Assembly: GCF_000717245.1 (NCBI RefSeq)
Contig: NZ_JNYQ01000001.1
Coordinates: forward strand, 806,001-870,000
Direction of reading: 5' to 3'
Length of the DNA: 64,000 bases
Source: Kitasatospora papulosa
GTDB taxonomy: Bacteria > Actinomycetota > Actinomycetes > Streptomycetales > Streptomycetaceae
Both the position numbers and the translations under genes were made by a program. Of the stretch, positions 24,841 to 33,482 are shown piece after piece; positions within the stretch are counted from its first letter, which is position 1, and every line of letters begins with the position of its first letter. The notes under the pieces are model-generated. The model searched no databases. It had not been told where the DNA came from and saw only the letters and a program-made list of their open reading frames with translations.

Positions 24841-25542
24841 GTGCGGCAGGCGGCACAGAACCCGGTGCAGGACCCGGCCACGGGCCCCGCGGGGCCGTCC
24901 TGCCCTGACGGGGAGCCGCGTCGCGGCCGTCCCCGCAGCGCGGCCGTGGAGCGGGCCATCCTCGACGCCGTCGTCCAGCTCCTGGAGGCGGGGGAGACCC
25001 TGGACGGACTGTCCATCGAGCGGATCGCCCGTACGGCGGGTGTCGGCAAGGCCACGATCTACCGCCGCTGGAGCGGCAAGGAGGAGCTCTTCGTCGACGT
25101 ACTGCGCGACATCGAGCCCCCCGACCCCACCGTCTCCGGGACCGCCGGCCTGGACGACCTGCGGGTGCTGCTGGAGTCCATGCGCACGCGCGGTCTCGCC
25201 CAGCGCTCCTCGGCCCTCCTGCACAACGTGTTCGTGCAGATGAAGAAGCACCCCCGGCTGTGGACGGAGTACCACAGCACCGTCATCGCGCCCCGCCGCG
25301 TCGCGATGGTGGCCGCCGTGCAGCGGGCGGTGGACGCGGGGGAACTGCGCGACGACCTCGACGTGGAGTTCATGGGCGACCTCTTCCTGGGCCCGATGCT
25401 CGTCCGCACCGTCCACCGTCCCGAGGCGTCGCTGCCGGAGGACCTCGCCGACCGCATCATCGGCACCCTCCTCCAGGGCCTCGCGCCACGCGGACGGAAA
25501 CCGCAGGCCACAGCCGGGGAACCGACGGCTGCCCCCGCGTGA
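24841..25542 (+). CDS. TetR-family transcriptional repressor
   Basis: DNA-binding regulator of about 233 residues. The helix-turn-helix is SIERIARTAGVGKATIYRRWSGKEELF, of standard TetR form, with GRPRSAAVERAILDAVVQLL just before it. The ligand-binding C-terminal part includes LHNVFVQMKKHPRLWTEYHSTVIAPRR. Start is uncertain: GTG 24841 has GAGAGG eight nucleotides upstream and gives a normal-length protein; ATG 24733 overlaps the exporter stop (TGATG) but has no ribosome site. Coupled to the MFS exporter and probably its repressor acting at the palindrome at 23081. Confidence 0.88.
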   Translation: MRQAAQNPVQDPATGPAGPSCPDGEPRRGRPRSAAVERAILDAVVQLLEAGETLDGLSIERIARTAGVGKATIYRRWSGKEELFVDVLRDIEPPDPTVSGTAGLDDLRVLLESMRTRGLAQRSSALLHNVFVQMKKHPRLWTEYHSTVIAPRRVAMVAAVQRAVDAGELRDDLDVEFMGDLFLGPMLVRTVHRPEASLPEDLADRIIGTLLQGLAPRGRKPQATAGEPTAAPA

Positions 25543-25709
25543 CTGTTCTGTCACAAGCCTCACAACGGCCTCACGGACCGGAACCTGTGACGCCGCGCCG
25601 GTCGTCCTGATGGCAGAACGGCCGTCGTCGACGGCGAGAACGGCGTCACCCATCGCCTAGGGTCGGGAGGCGCGGTGATGTGTACGGCAAGGCAGTGAGG
25701 ACGAGCGCA

Positions 25710-26732
25710 ATGGTGCAGGCGTACAGGGCGGACACCGAGAACGCCGGTGCGGGTCCGCAGCCGGTCTCCCGTTTCCGGGCCATGCGCCGAAAACTGACCT
25801 CGGACCCGGGGATCTGGCGGCGCGGCATCCTTCTGGCGCTCTGCTCGGTCCTCCTGACCGTCGTGCTGGTCCTCCACTCGGACATCCCGAACACCATCGG
25901 CAACACGGGCAGCCTCATCGAGACGTTCCTGCCCTGGTTCGGCCTCTTCGTGCCGGTGCTGCTGATCCTCGGACTCCTACGGCGCTCCGCGACGGCGGTG
26001 ATTGCCCTCGTCCTGCCGGTCGCCGTGTGGCTGAACCTCTTCGGCGGCCTGCTCTTCGCCGACAAGTCGGGTGCCGGCGGCGACCTCACCGTCGCCACGC
26101 ACAACGTCAACGCGGGCAACCCCGACCCCGCGGGCACCGCCCGGCAGGTCGCCGGCTCCGGCGCGGACATCCTGGCCCTGCAGGAACTGCCGAGCGGCAA
26201 GGTGGAGGCGTACGAGGACGCCCTCGCCGACCGGTATCCGCACCACTCCGTGCAGGGCACCGTGGGACTGTGGAGCAAGTACCCGGTGACGGACTCCAGC
26301 CCTGTCGACATCAAGCTGGGCTGGACCCGCGCGATGAGCGCCACGGTCACCACCCCCCGGGGCCCGGTCAAGGTGTACGTCGCCCACCTCCCCTCCGTGC
26401 GGGTCAAGTTGAACGCGGGCTTCACCGCCAACCAGCGGGACGACAGCGCCGACGCCCTGGGCGAGGCGATCGCCGACGAACCCGTGGAGCGGGTCGTCCT
26501 GCTCGGCGACCTGAACGGCACGATGAACGACCGCTCGCTGAACGCGGTCACCGCTCAGATGCGCTCCACCCAGGGCGCGGCGGGCGACGGGTTCGGCTTC
26601 AGCTGGCCCGCGTCCTTCCCGATGGCGCGGATCGATCAGATCATGGTGCGCGGCGTCGAGCCCCGCGCCTCCTGGACCCTTCCCGCCACGGACAGCGACC
26701 ACCTCCCGATCGCGGCCCGCGTGCAATGGTGA
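25710..26732 (+). CDS. Membrane-anchored endonuclease/exonuclease/phosphatase-family protein
   Basis: Protein of 340 residues with three N-terminal membrane helices (about 37-57, 72-87 and 92-113) and a C-terminal EEP (DNase I-like) domain facing outward. Catalytic-site features are visible: the Asn in LTVATHNVNAGN, Glu in ILALQELPSG, Asp and Asn in VVLLGDLNGTMND, and the final SDH in ATDSDHLPIAA. This class of phosphodiesterase cleaves nucleic acids, lipids or other phosphoesters, and the substrate here is unknown. Start ATG 25710 has GAGG nine nucleotides upstream. Not obviously linked to its neighbours. Confidence 0.88.
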   Translation: MVQAYRADTENAGAGPQPVSRFRAMRRKLTSDPGIWRRGILLALCSVLLTVVLVLHSDIPNTIGNTGSLIETFLPWFGLFVPVLLILGLLRRSATAVIALVLPVAVWLNLFGGLLFADKSGAGGDLTVATHNVNAGNPDPAGTARQVAGSGADILALQELPSGKVEAYEDALADRYPHHSVQGTVGLWSKYPVTDSSPVDIKLGWTRAMSATVTTPRGPVKVYVAHLPSVRVKLNAGFTANQRDDSADALGEAIADEPVERVVLLGDLNGTMNDRSLNAVTAQMRSTQGAAGDGFGFSWPASFPMARIDQIMVRGVEPRASWTLPATDSDHLPIAARVQW

Positions 26733-26787
26733 GCGCCTTCGCGCGATGCTGAGCGCCGTCCCGCCGACAGGAGGTACGCTCGCAGCC

Positions 26788-26862
26788 ATGTCCAGCCCCG
26801 AGTCCGACAGAACCGGGCCGCCGGTTCGCCGGTGGCCGGTCACCGACGCCGGCAGCTCCTGA
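26788..26862 (+). CDS. Putative leader peptide of the Cmx-type exporter
   Basis: A 24-codon ORF (starting MSSPESDRTG, ending TDAGSS) preceded by a perfect AGGAGG at 26769-26774, 13 nt from the ATG. It sits 208 bp upstream of the chloramphenicol-exporter gene, in a 338-bp space with no other gene. Such short, well-signalled ORFs ahead of ribosome-antibiotic resistance genes usually serve ribosome-mediated attenuation. That role is inferred; the peptide shows no homology I recognise. Confidence 0.5.
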   Translation: MSSPESDRTGPPVRRWPVTDAGSS

Positions 26863-26909
26863 CCCCTGCGGTCACCGGGCTCCCCCCGTCGCGCCGTCGT
26901 CCGCCGCCG

Positions 26910-27067
26910 GATCCTCCGCGGCGGTGCGGGCCGGCTCCACGTCCGTGACGGACACCGGGCGTTCCACCGCGTCGCCGTCCTCGCGATCCCACGCGTGAGG
27001 ACGGGCGCGGCCCGCATCCCCTGCACACCGCTCGTTCCTCCGACGGTTCCGCACAAGGGGTTCCCTT
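26910..27067 (+). promoter_or_regulatory. Candidate attenuator hairpins before the Cmx-type exporter
   Basis: Several inverted repeats follow the leader ORF: CCGCCGC with GCGGCGG around 26911-26935, CGTCCTC with GAGGACG around 26978-27004, and a small hairpin AAGGG-GTT-CCCTT at 27055-27067 whose left arm contains the exporter's ribosome site (AAGGGG, 10 nt before the ATG). Sequestration of that site, relieved by a stalled leader ribosome, is a reasonable model but pairing energies are not calculated. Confidence 0.45.
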
Positions 27068-27070
27068 CTC

Positions 27071-28258
27071 ATGCCATTCGCTGTTCACGTGCTCGGGCTG
27101 GCCGTCTTCGCCCAGGGCACCTCGGAGTTCATGCTGTCCGGCCTGCTCTCGGGCATCGCCGGTGACCTGCACGTCCCGCTCGGCGCCGCCGGGCTGCTGA
27201 CCTCGGCCTTCGCGGTCGGGATGGTGGTCGGTGCGCCGCTCACCGCCCTGGCCTGCCGCTCCTGGCCCCGGCGCGGGGCCCTGCTGTTCTTCCTCGGCGT
27301 CTTCGTCGCCGTCCACGTCGTCGGCGCGCTGACCCCCAGCTACGGCGTGCTGCTCGCCACCCGGGTCGTCGGGGCGCTGGCCAACGCGGGCTTCTGGGCG
27401 GTGGCCCTGGTCACCGCTCTGGCCCTGGCCGGCCCTCACCGGCGGGCGCGGGCCACCGCCGTGGTCGTCGGCGGGGTCACCCTCGCGTGCGTGGTGGGTG
27501 TTCCGGCGGGGGCCGCGCTCGGCGAACTGTGGGGCTGGCGCTCGGCGTTCTGGGCGGTGGCCCTCGTGTCCCTGCCGGCCGCGATCGCCCTGCTGGTGGC
27601 CGTGCCCGGCGGCACGCCCGACGACGTACCGACGGTGAGCGCCAGGAGTGAACTGCGTGCCCTGGCCCGGCCCCGGCTGCTGCTGACGCTGCTGGTCATG
27701 GCGTTCGTGCAGGGCGCGACCTTCTGCACGTTCTCCTATCTGGAACCGCTGGTCACCCGGGTGACCGGCCTCGGAGCGGGCTGGGTCCCCGTGGTGCTGG
27801 CACTGTTCGGCGTCGGCTCGTTCGCGGGTGTCACCCTGGCCGGACGCCTGGCCGACGCCCGTCCGGCCGCGGTCGTCGGCATCGGCATGACCGCGCTGGC
27901 CGCCGGCTGGGCGGCACTGGCGCTGACCGCCGCGCACCCGGCCGCGGCCCTCGCACTGGTGCTGCTCCAGGGGGCTCTCGCCTTCGGTACGGGAACGACG
28001 TTGATCACCCGGGTCTTCCGACTGGCCCCCGACGCACCGACCATGGCAGGGTCCTTCGCGACGGCCGCCTTCAACGTGGGTGCCGCGGCCGGACCGTGGC
28101 TGGGCGGTCTGGCCCTCGGCGCCGGCCTCGGCTTCCGAGCCCCGGTCTGGGTGAGCGCCCTGCTCATGTGCGCGGCGCTCGCGGCTGCCGGACTTCCGGC
28201 GCTGTCGTCGCGAGCCCTACCGGCGGCCCGCTCCGGTGCGGGCGCCCCCACCGAGTGA
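27071..28258 (+). CDS. cmx: Cmx/CmrA-family chloramphenicol efflux MFS transporter
   Basis: Twelve-helix exporter of 395 residues. The N-terminus (AVFAQGTSEFMLSGLL) and RVVGALANAGFWAVAL closely follow the Cmx/CmlR chloramphenicol exporters of actinomycetes as I remember them, including LLGGVT-like VVGGVTLACVVGVPAGA. It would pump chloramphenicol-type drugs in exchange for protons. The start at ATG 27071 is clear. A leader ORF and hairpins precede it, suggesting drug-inducible expression. The next gene is another MFS exporter 177 bp downstream. Drug specificity is by family resemblance only. Confidence 0.88.
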   Translation: MPFAVHVLGLAVFAQGTSEFMLSGLLSGIAGDLHVPLGAAGLLTSAFAVGMVVGAPLTALACRSWPRRGALLFFLGVFVAVHVVGALTPSYGVLLATRVVGALANAGFWAVALVTALALAGPHRRARATAVVVGGVTLACVVGVPAGAALGELWGWRSAFWAVALVSLPAAIALLVAVPGGTPDDVPTVSARSELRALARPRLLLTLLVMAFVQGATFCTFSYLEPLVTRVTGLGAGWVPVVLALFGVGSFAGVTLAGRLADARPAAVVGIGMTALAAGWAALALTAAHPAAALALVLLQGALAFGTGTTLITRVFRLAPDAPTMAGSFATAAFNVGAAAGPWLGGLALGAGLGFRAPVWVSALLMCAALAAAGLPALSSRALPAARSGAGAPTE

Positions 28259-28435
28259 CGCCCAGATCACACCCCGGCGCAACGGCATGTTCACGTCCGG
28301 GCATAAAACGTCTGAGAGACTTTGTTCCGACGGGATACATAACCCGTTCCGGCAATGACGCCGACGCTCCCGCACTCACACCACCGCCCCCGGATCCACA
28401 CGGTCCGGGCGGCTCCTGCCCGAAAGGTTCTCCCC

Positions 28436-29659
28436 ATGCCCCTGGCCCTGCTCGCCCTCGCTGTGAGCGCCTTCGGCATCGGCACCACCGAGTTCGTGAT
28501 GATGGGCCTGCTGCCCAACGTCGCGGACGACCTGGGAACGTCCGTGCCCACCGCCGGTTACCTCGTCTCGGCGTACGCGATCGGCGTCGTCGTCGGCGCC
28601 CCGCTGCTCACCGGTCTCGGCTCCAGGATCCCGCGCAAGCGGATGCTCCTGCTGCTGATGGCCGTCTTCACCGTCGGCAACCTCGCCTCCGCCTTCGCTC
28701 CCGACTTCGGCTGGCTGCTGGCCGGACGCTTCCTGGCCGGGCTTCCGCACGGCGCGTTCTTCGGGGTCGGCGCCGTCGTCGCCGCGCGGCTCGTGCCGGA
28801 CGGCCGCCAGGCACGCGCGGTCGCCACGATGTTCCTCGGGCTGACCGTGGCCAACATCGTCGGCGTACCGGCGGCCACCCTGCTGGGACAGCACCTCGGC
28901 TGGCGCGCCACGTTCATGGTCGTCGCGGTGATCGGGCTGGGCGCGATGGCCGCGCTCGCCCGGCTCGTACCGCAGATCCCCGTCGAGGCGCACCAGAACG
29001 TACGCCGTGAGCTGAGCGCGCTGGGCAACCGGCAGGTCATGCTCGGCCTGCTCACCGCCGTCCTCGGCTTCGCGGGTGTCTTCGCCGTCTACTCCTACCT
29101 CTCCTCCATGACGACCGAGGCGATGGGCTTCGGCGAGTCCTCGGTGACGCTCGTCCTGGCGCTCTTCGGCATCGGGATGACCCTCGGCGCGCTGGCGGCG
29201 GGACCGCTGACCGACCGGGCGCTGCGGCCCACCCTCTACGGCTCGCTGGGGGCCCTGGCCGTCGTCCTGGTGGTCTTCCCCTTCACGGTGCACGTCCACT
29301 GGGCGGCCCTGGTCATGGTGGTGCTGCTCGGCGGCATCGGCTTCATGACGACCACGCCGCTCCAGATGCTCGTGATGAACAAGGCGAAGGACGCCCCCAC
29401 GCTGGCTTCCGCCTCCAACCACTCCGCCTTCAACCTGGCCAACGCGGGCGGCGCCTGGCTCGGCGGGGTCGCCATCGCGGCCGGCTGGGGCTGGACGTCC
29501 CCGGCCCTGGTCGGCGCGGTGCTGGCCGTGGCCGGACTCGCCGTGGCGGTCACGGCGGGCGTCATGGACCGGACCCCGGCCCCCTCGCGGGTCGTGGCCT
29601 CCGGAGCCCGGGCGGAGACTCGGGAGTACGCGGAGGCCCGCTCCTCCTCCGACGGCTGA
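28436..29659 (+). CDS. MFS exporter of the AraJ/SotB (DHA1) type
   Basis: Twelve-helix major facilitator of 407 residues from ATG 28436 (MPLALLALAVSAFGIG). Motif A is LLTGLGSRIPRKRMLLLL, and GLPHGAFFGVGAVVAARLV is typical of the AraJ/YdhP-like sugar or drug exporters. An in-frame extension upstream to 28355 is not hydrophobic and is rejected. The C-terminal tail is polar (AREYAEARSSSDG-like). Related in fold to the preceding Cmx-type gene, but the two are only distantly similar, so this is not a simple tandem duplication. Ends at a strong terminator. Confidence 0.88.
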   Translation: MPLALLALAVSAFGIGTTEFVMMGLLPNVADDLGTSVPTAGYLVSAYAIGVVVGAPLLTGLGSRIPRKRMLLLLMAVFTVGNLASAFAPDFGWLLAGRFLAGLPHGAFFGVGAVVAARLVPDGRQARAVATMFLGLTVANIVGVPAATLLGQHLGWRATFMVVAVIGLGAMAALARLVPQIPVEAHQNVRRELSALGNRQVMLGLLTAVLGFAGVFAVYSYLSSMTTEAMGFGESSVTLVLALFGIGMTLGALAAGPLTDRALRPTLYGSLGALAVVLVVFPFTVHVHWAALVMVVLLGGIGFMTTTPLQMLVMNKAKDAPTLASASNHSAFNLANAGGAWLGGVAIAAGWGWTSPALVGAVLAVAGLAVAVTAGVMDRTPAPSRVVASGARAETREYAEARSSSDG

Positions 29660-29690
29660 ACCGGACGGCTCCACGGCCTCCGCTCACGAC

Positions 29691-29735
29691 GACGGGCCGG
29701 TGGGGGCGCGCGACGCGCGCCCCCACCGGCCCGTC
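29691..29735. terminator. Long bidirectional terminator (22-bp perfect arms)
   Basis: Two perfectly complementary 22-bp arms (29691-29712 and 29714-29735) flank a single A. It lies between the convergent MFS and CU044_5270 genes, 31 bp after one stop and 4 bp from the other, and should stop transcription in both directions. At the RNA level a few central bases open as the loop. Confidence 0.92.
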
Positions 29736-29738
29736 CTC

Positions 29739-30815
29739 TCAGGTCGTCTTCGACGGCCTCTCGCGGAGGGCGTCGACGACCGCACGCTCCAGGACCGCCG
29801 ACACGCCGATCAGGGTGCCCTTCCTGCCCATGGAGGTGTCCCTGATGAGGTAGGTCCGCTCGCCCCGGTACTCCAGGGTCGTCGAGTCGAAGATCCAGGT
29901 GGTGCGCCAGCCGGCCGCGGTGTCGTCGCGGGCCACGCCGATCCCGTGCCGGCCGGCCGCGTCCACCGCGTCGGGGTCCACCCTCACGCCGGGGATCCTC
30001 GCCGCGGCCCTGTAGAGGGCGGCCGCCGTCCTCGGGGGCATCACCGTCTCCCGCAGCAGCTCGCCGATGGCGTCGAAGGCGTCCCGCGCCTCGTCCCGGT
30101 CCTCGGCCGGGGTGTCGCGGGAGTCCTGGTCCCGGGTGATCTCGGCCGTCAGCCGCCGGAGCAGGACGTCGGGGTCGGTGGGCAGCGAGGCCAGCCAGGC
30201 GTACGTCGGGCGGTCGAGGCCCGCCGGGTGGCCGACGGGCTTCTCGCCGTCCGGGACGCCGACGACGAGCGGGATGTACGAGCCGTCCTGGTGGATCAGG
30301 CCCTCGTCGATCACCGGACCGGCCTTCTGCGTCATCCAGACCTCGCGCTCGCCGGGCTCGGCCAGCTTCACCGGACCGCCGAACTCGCCCTCGTTCCCGG
30401 ACACCAGTGTCCTGACGTACACGAACTGGTCCCCGGTGACCGTCCGTTCGCCGCCCTTCCCGGCGGCCAGGGCGATCCGGTCGAGCAGCACGGCCGCGCC
30501 ACGGGTACCGGTGGCCTTGGAGCCGGTGGCGGAGGCGGACGGTGCCGGAGCGCTGTCCTGGCCGGTCACGGCGAGGGTGGTCAGCAGCACCCCGCCCAGA
30601 GCCAGTCCGGCGGCGGGCAGCAGGACGGCGGGGCGCAGGAGGCGGGGGCGGGGGCGTGCGGTGGCGCGTTCGCCGTCCTGGTCGATCAGACGCATCAGGG
30701 TGTCCTTGTGATGGAGATGACGGCCCGGGGGCAGGTCCCGTTCGGCCGGTGCCGGCAACAGCAGGGCCAGTTCCTCGCGTTCGGCCTGCTCGGGGCCGGA
30801 GGTGCGGTCGTTCAT
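29739..30815 (-). CDS. CU044_5270-family membrane protein, partner of an ECF sigma factor
   Basis: Protein of 358 residues with a cytoplasmic N-terminal segment (about 1-60), one membrane helix near 62-82 (AVLLPAAGLALGGVLLTTLAV) and an extracytoplasmic domain. The family is found next to ECF sigma genes in actinomycetes and is presumed to control the sigma factor, although a classical zinc anti-sigma motif (HxxxCxxC) is absent. ATG 30815 overlaps the sigma stop by 4 bp, so the pair is translationally coupled. Function in the family is not established; the anti-sigma idea is inference from location and topology. Confidence 0.82.
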   Translation of the reverse strand: MNDRTSGPEQAEREELALLLPAPAERDLPPGRHLHHKDTLMRLIDQDGERATARPRPRLLRPAVLLPAAGLALGGVLLTTLAVTGQDSAPAPSASATGSKATGTRGAAVLLDRIALAAGKGGERTVTGDQFVYVRTLVSGNEGEFGGPVKLAEPGEREVWMTQKAGPVIDEGLIHQDGSYIPLVVGVPDGEKPVGHPAGLDRPTYAWLASLPTDPDVLLRRLTAEITRDQDSRDTPAEDRDEARDAFDAIGELLRETVMPPRTAAALYRAAARIPGVRVDPDAVDAAGRHGIGVARDDTAAGWRTTWIFDSTTLEYRGERTYLIRDTSMGRKGTLIGVSAVLERAVVDALRERPSKTT

Positions 30816-31513
30816 CGGGTTTCCTCCTGGATGGGCAGGGCCACGAACGCGGCCCTGCTCCCTACCTCTCCGCGGCCGGTGCGGGGTTCCCTCGCGGTAC
30901 GGGCCCCTTCTCCGGGCCCTACGTCCCGCGCCGGCCCGTCCCGCGTCCGGCCGAGTTCCTCGTCGGTGAGCCGCCGCAGCCGGTCACGGGCGCGGGACAG
31001 CCGCGACCGCACCGTGCCCACGGGGATGCCGAGGGCCTCGGCGGCCTCGGCGTAGTCGAGACCCGACCAGACGCAGAGGACCAGCACCTCGCGTTCCTGG
31101 CGGCGCAGCCCGCCCAGTGCCCGCCGGACCGCGGCGAGCCGCCGCGCGTCGTCCACGCGTCCCGCCGTGGCGTCCGCGATGTCCGCCACCGGTTCCGGGG
31201 CGCTGCGGCGGGACAGGAAGGCCAGGCGACGCCCCGTACCGCGGTTCGCGTTGCGCGCCCTGTTCGTGGCGATCCCGAACAGCCACGGCCGCAGCGAGCC
31301 GCCTTCCGGTTCGACGCCGCGACGGGTGCGCCAGGCGGCCAGAAAGGTCTCGGACATGACCTCCTCGGCCGTCGACCGGTCGCCCGTCAGCCGGAGGGCG
31401 TGGTTGTAGACCGCCCGCGCGTGCTCCTCGTAGAGCGCGGCGAACGCCTCGCGGTCGCCGGCCCTGATCCGTGCACGCATCCGATCCCGCTCTTCTTGTT
31501 CATCACAGCTCAC
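30812..31513 (-). CDS. ECF-type RNA polymerase sigma factor
   Basis: Sigma-70-family extracytoplasmic-function factor, 233 residues. Region 2 is FAALYEEHARAVYNHALRLTGDRSTAEEVMSETFLAAWR, with DNA-melting part LRPWLFGIATNRARN; region 4 is LRRQEREVLVLCVWSGLDYAEAAEALGIPVGTVRSRLSRAR (both quoted as locations). The start is taken at GTG 31513, 11 nt after GGAG; ATG 31480 is an alternative. A 40-residue Arg/Gly/Glu-rich tail follows region 4. Coupled by overlap to the CU044_5270-type gene, with which it probably forms a sigma/regulator pair. Confidence 0.88.
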   Translation of the reverse strand: MSCDEQEERDRMRARIRAGDREAFAALYEEHARAVYNHALRLTGDRSTAEEVMSETFLAAWRTRRGVEPEGGSLRPWLFGIATNRARNANRGTGRRLAFLSRRSAPEPVADIADATAGRVDDARRLAAVRRALGGLRRQEREVLVLCVWSGLDYAEAAEALGIPVGTVRSRLSRARDRLRRLTDEELGRTRDGPARDVGPGEGARTAREPRTGRGEVGSRAAFVALPIQEETR

Positions 31514-31582
31514 ACCACCTACCGCTCCGGACGGTCCGGGGGGTTCCGGTGACCTGTGCCACACCGCGGGCGGGCACACGGG

Positions 31583-31614
31583 ACCGCCCGGGAGGCCGAG
31601 GCGTCCCGGGCGGT
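31583..31614 (-). terminator. nadE terminator hairpin
   Basis: Perfect 11-bp inverted repeat (ACCGCCCGGGA at 31583-31593, complement at 31604-31614) with a 10-nt loop, 16 bp past the nadE stop. It separates nadE from the sigma-factor gene downstream on the same strand. Confidence 0.82.
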
Positions 31615-31629
31615 GTCCGTCCTGCCGAG

Positions 31630-33390
31630 TCAGTGCTCCGGGGACTCCCGCCACCGGTTGGTGATCGGCAGACGGCGGTCCTTGCCGAAGCCCTTGGGCG
31701 AGATCTTCGTGCCCGGCGGGTACTGCCGGCGCTTGTACTCCGCCGTGTCCACCATCCGCAGCGTCCTCGTCACCAGCGCGTCGTCGAACCCGGCCGCCAC
31801 GATCGCGTCCCGGCCCTGGTCCCGGTCGACGTACAGCTCCAGGATGCGGTCCAGCACGTCGTAGTCCGGCAGCGAGTCCGTGTCCACCTGGTCCGGGCGC
31901 AGTTCGGCGCTCGGCGGCTTGGTGATGGACGCCTCCGGGATGGGCGGGGTCTGCCCGCGCTCCTCGGCGGCGCGGTTGCGCCACTTCGCGAGGCGGAAGA
32001 CCGATGTCTTGTACACGTCCTTGATCGGCCCGTACGCGCCGACGGAGTCCCCGTACAGCGTGGAATAGCCCACCGCCAGCTCGGACTTGTTGCCCGGCGC
32101 GAGCACGATCTGGCCCTCCTGGTTGGAGACGGCCATCAGCATCGTGCCGCGCAGCCGCGACTGGAGGTTCTCCTCCGCCAGCCCGGTGAGCCCGAGCGAG
32201 TCCATGTACGCGTCGAACATCGGCTCGATCGGTACGGTGCGGAAGTTCAGCCCCGTCCGCCGGGCCAGCTCCGCCGCGTCGCCCTTGGAGTGGTCCGAGG
32301 AGTACTTCGACGGCATCGAGAGGCCGTACACGTTGTCGGCGCCCAGCGCGTCGCAGGCGATCACCGCGACCAAGGCCGAGTCGATACCGCCCGAGAGCCC
32401 GATCAGCACACTGCTGAAACCGTTCTTCGCGGCGTACGCGCGCAGACCCACGACCAGCGCCGAGTACAGCTCCTCGTCGTCGTCCAGCCGCTCGGCGTAC
32501 CCGCCGGCCAGCTCGGGCTCGTAGGCCGGCAGCGGTTCCTCGCTCAGGACCACGTGGTCGATCCGCAGCCCGTCGGCGACGACACCGGACGGTGCCTCGG
32601 CGGAGGCGGCGGGCAGGTCGAGATCGAGGATCACGGTGCCCTCGGAGAACTGCGGTGCGCGGGCGATGACCTCGCCGTCCTTGCCGACCACGATGGAGTC
32701 CCCGTCGAAGACCAGCTCGTCCTGGCCGCCGGTCATCGCCAGGTAGGCCGTGGTGCAGCCGGCCTCCCGGGCCCGCCTGCGGACCAGCTCGAGCCGGGTG
32801 TCGTCCTTGTCGCGCTCGTACGGGGAGGCGTTGACCGACAGCAGCAGCCCCGCTCCGGCGGCGCGCGCGGCCGGGACGCGGCCGCCGTCCTGCCACAGGT
32901 CCTCGCAGATCGCGAGCGCCACGTCGATGCCGTGCACCCGCACGACCGGCATGGAGTCGCCCGGCACGAAGTACCGGAACTCGTCGAACACGCCGTAGTT
33001 GGGCAGGTGGTGCTTGGCGAAGTTCAGCGCGACCCGCCCGCGGTGCAGCACCGCGGCGGCGTTGCGCGGGGACCCCGCGGGCTGGCCGTAGCGGACCGCG
33101 GGGTGCTCCGAGCGGTCGAGGTAGCCGACGACGACCGGCAGTTCCCCGAAGCCCTCGTCGGCGAGGCGGACGGCGAGCGCGCGCAGCGCCCGCCGCGAGG
33201 CCTCGACGAAGGACGACCGCAGGGCCAGGTCCTCGACGGGATAGCCGGTCAGCACCATCTCGGGGAACGCCACCAGGTGGGCGCCCTGCTCGGCGGCGTG
33301 CCGGGTCCAGTGGAGGATCGACTCGGAGTTGCCGGCGAGGTCTCCGACCGTCGCGTCGATCTGATTGAGTGCGAGACGTAGTTGAGGCAC
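31630..33390 (-). CDS. nadE: Glutamine-dependent NAD+ synthetase
   Basis: Converts deamido-NAD to NAD using glutamine; 586 residues, GTG start at 33390. The N-terminal nitrilase-type glutaminase domain (about 1-270) shows the Glu-Lys-Cys triad in FPEMVLTGYP, NFAKHHLPNYG and AICEDLWQDG. The C-terminal synthetase domain has the ATP-pyrophosphatase P-loop LSGGIDSALVA at about residue 333 and GNKSELAVGYSTLYGDS later on. Two-domain length is normal for actinobacteria. Monocistronic with a clear terminator. Confidence 0.97.
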   Translation of the reverse strand: MPQLRLALNQIDATVGDLAGNSESILHWTRHAAEQGAHLVAFPEMVLTGYPVEDLALRSSFVEASRRALRALAVRLADEGFGELPVVVGYLDRSEHPAVRYGQPAGSPRNAAAVLHRGRVALNFAKHHLPNYGVFDEFRYFVPGDSMPVVRVHGIDVALAICEDLWQDGGRVPAARAAGAGLLLSVNASPYERDKDDTRLELVRRRAREAGCTTAYLAMTGGQDELVFDGDSIVVGKDGEVIARAPQFSEGTVILDLDLPAASAEAPSGVVADGLRIDHVVLSEEPLPAYEPELAGGYAERLDDDEELYSALVVGLRAYAAKNGFSSVLIGLSGGIDSALVAVIACDALGADNVYGLSMPSKYSSDHSKGDAAELARRTGLNFRTVPIEPMFDAYMDSLGLTGLAEENLQSRLRGTMLMAVSNQEGQIVLAPGNKSELAVGYSTLYGDSVGAYGPIKDVYKTSVFRLAKWRNRAAEERGQTPPIPEASITKPPSAELRPDQVDTDSLPDYDVLDRILELYVDRDQGRDAIVAAGFDDALVTRTLRMVDTAEYKRRQYPPGTKISPKGFGKDRRLPITNRWRESPEH

Positions 33391-33482
33391 GTGGCCAGTG
33401 TAATCGTCTGACTGACGCTATGTCCCGGCGTATCTCCGCCCGGAAGCGGCGGACCGCCCCCGGACGGCGGCACGCCGCCCGG

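Noticed and set aside
25543..25709. GTGAC...GTCAC operator between TetR and EEP genes
   Set aside because: Only 5-bp arms, a frequency expected by chance in this base composition, and no matching half-sites elsewhere.
28259..28435. Second leader peptide before the AraJ-type exporter
   Set aside because: No short ORF with a good ribosome site and no convincing alternative hairpins in this 177-bp spacer.
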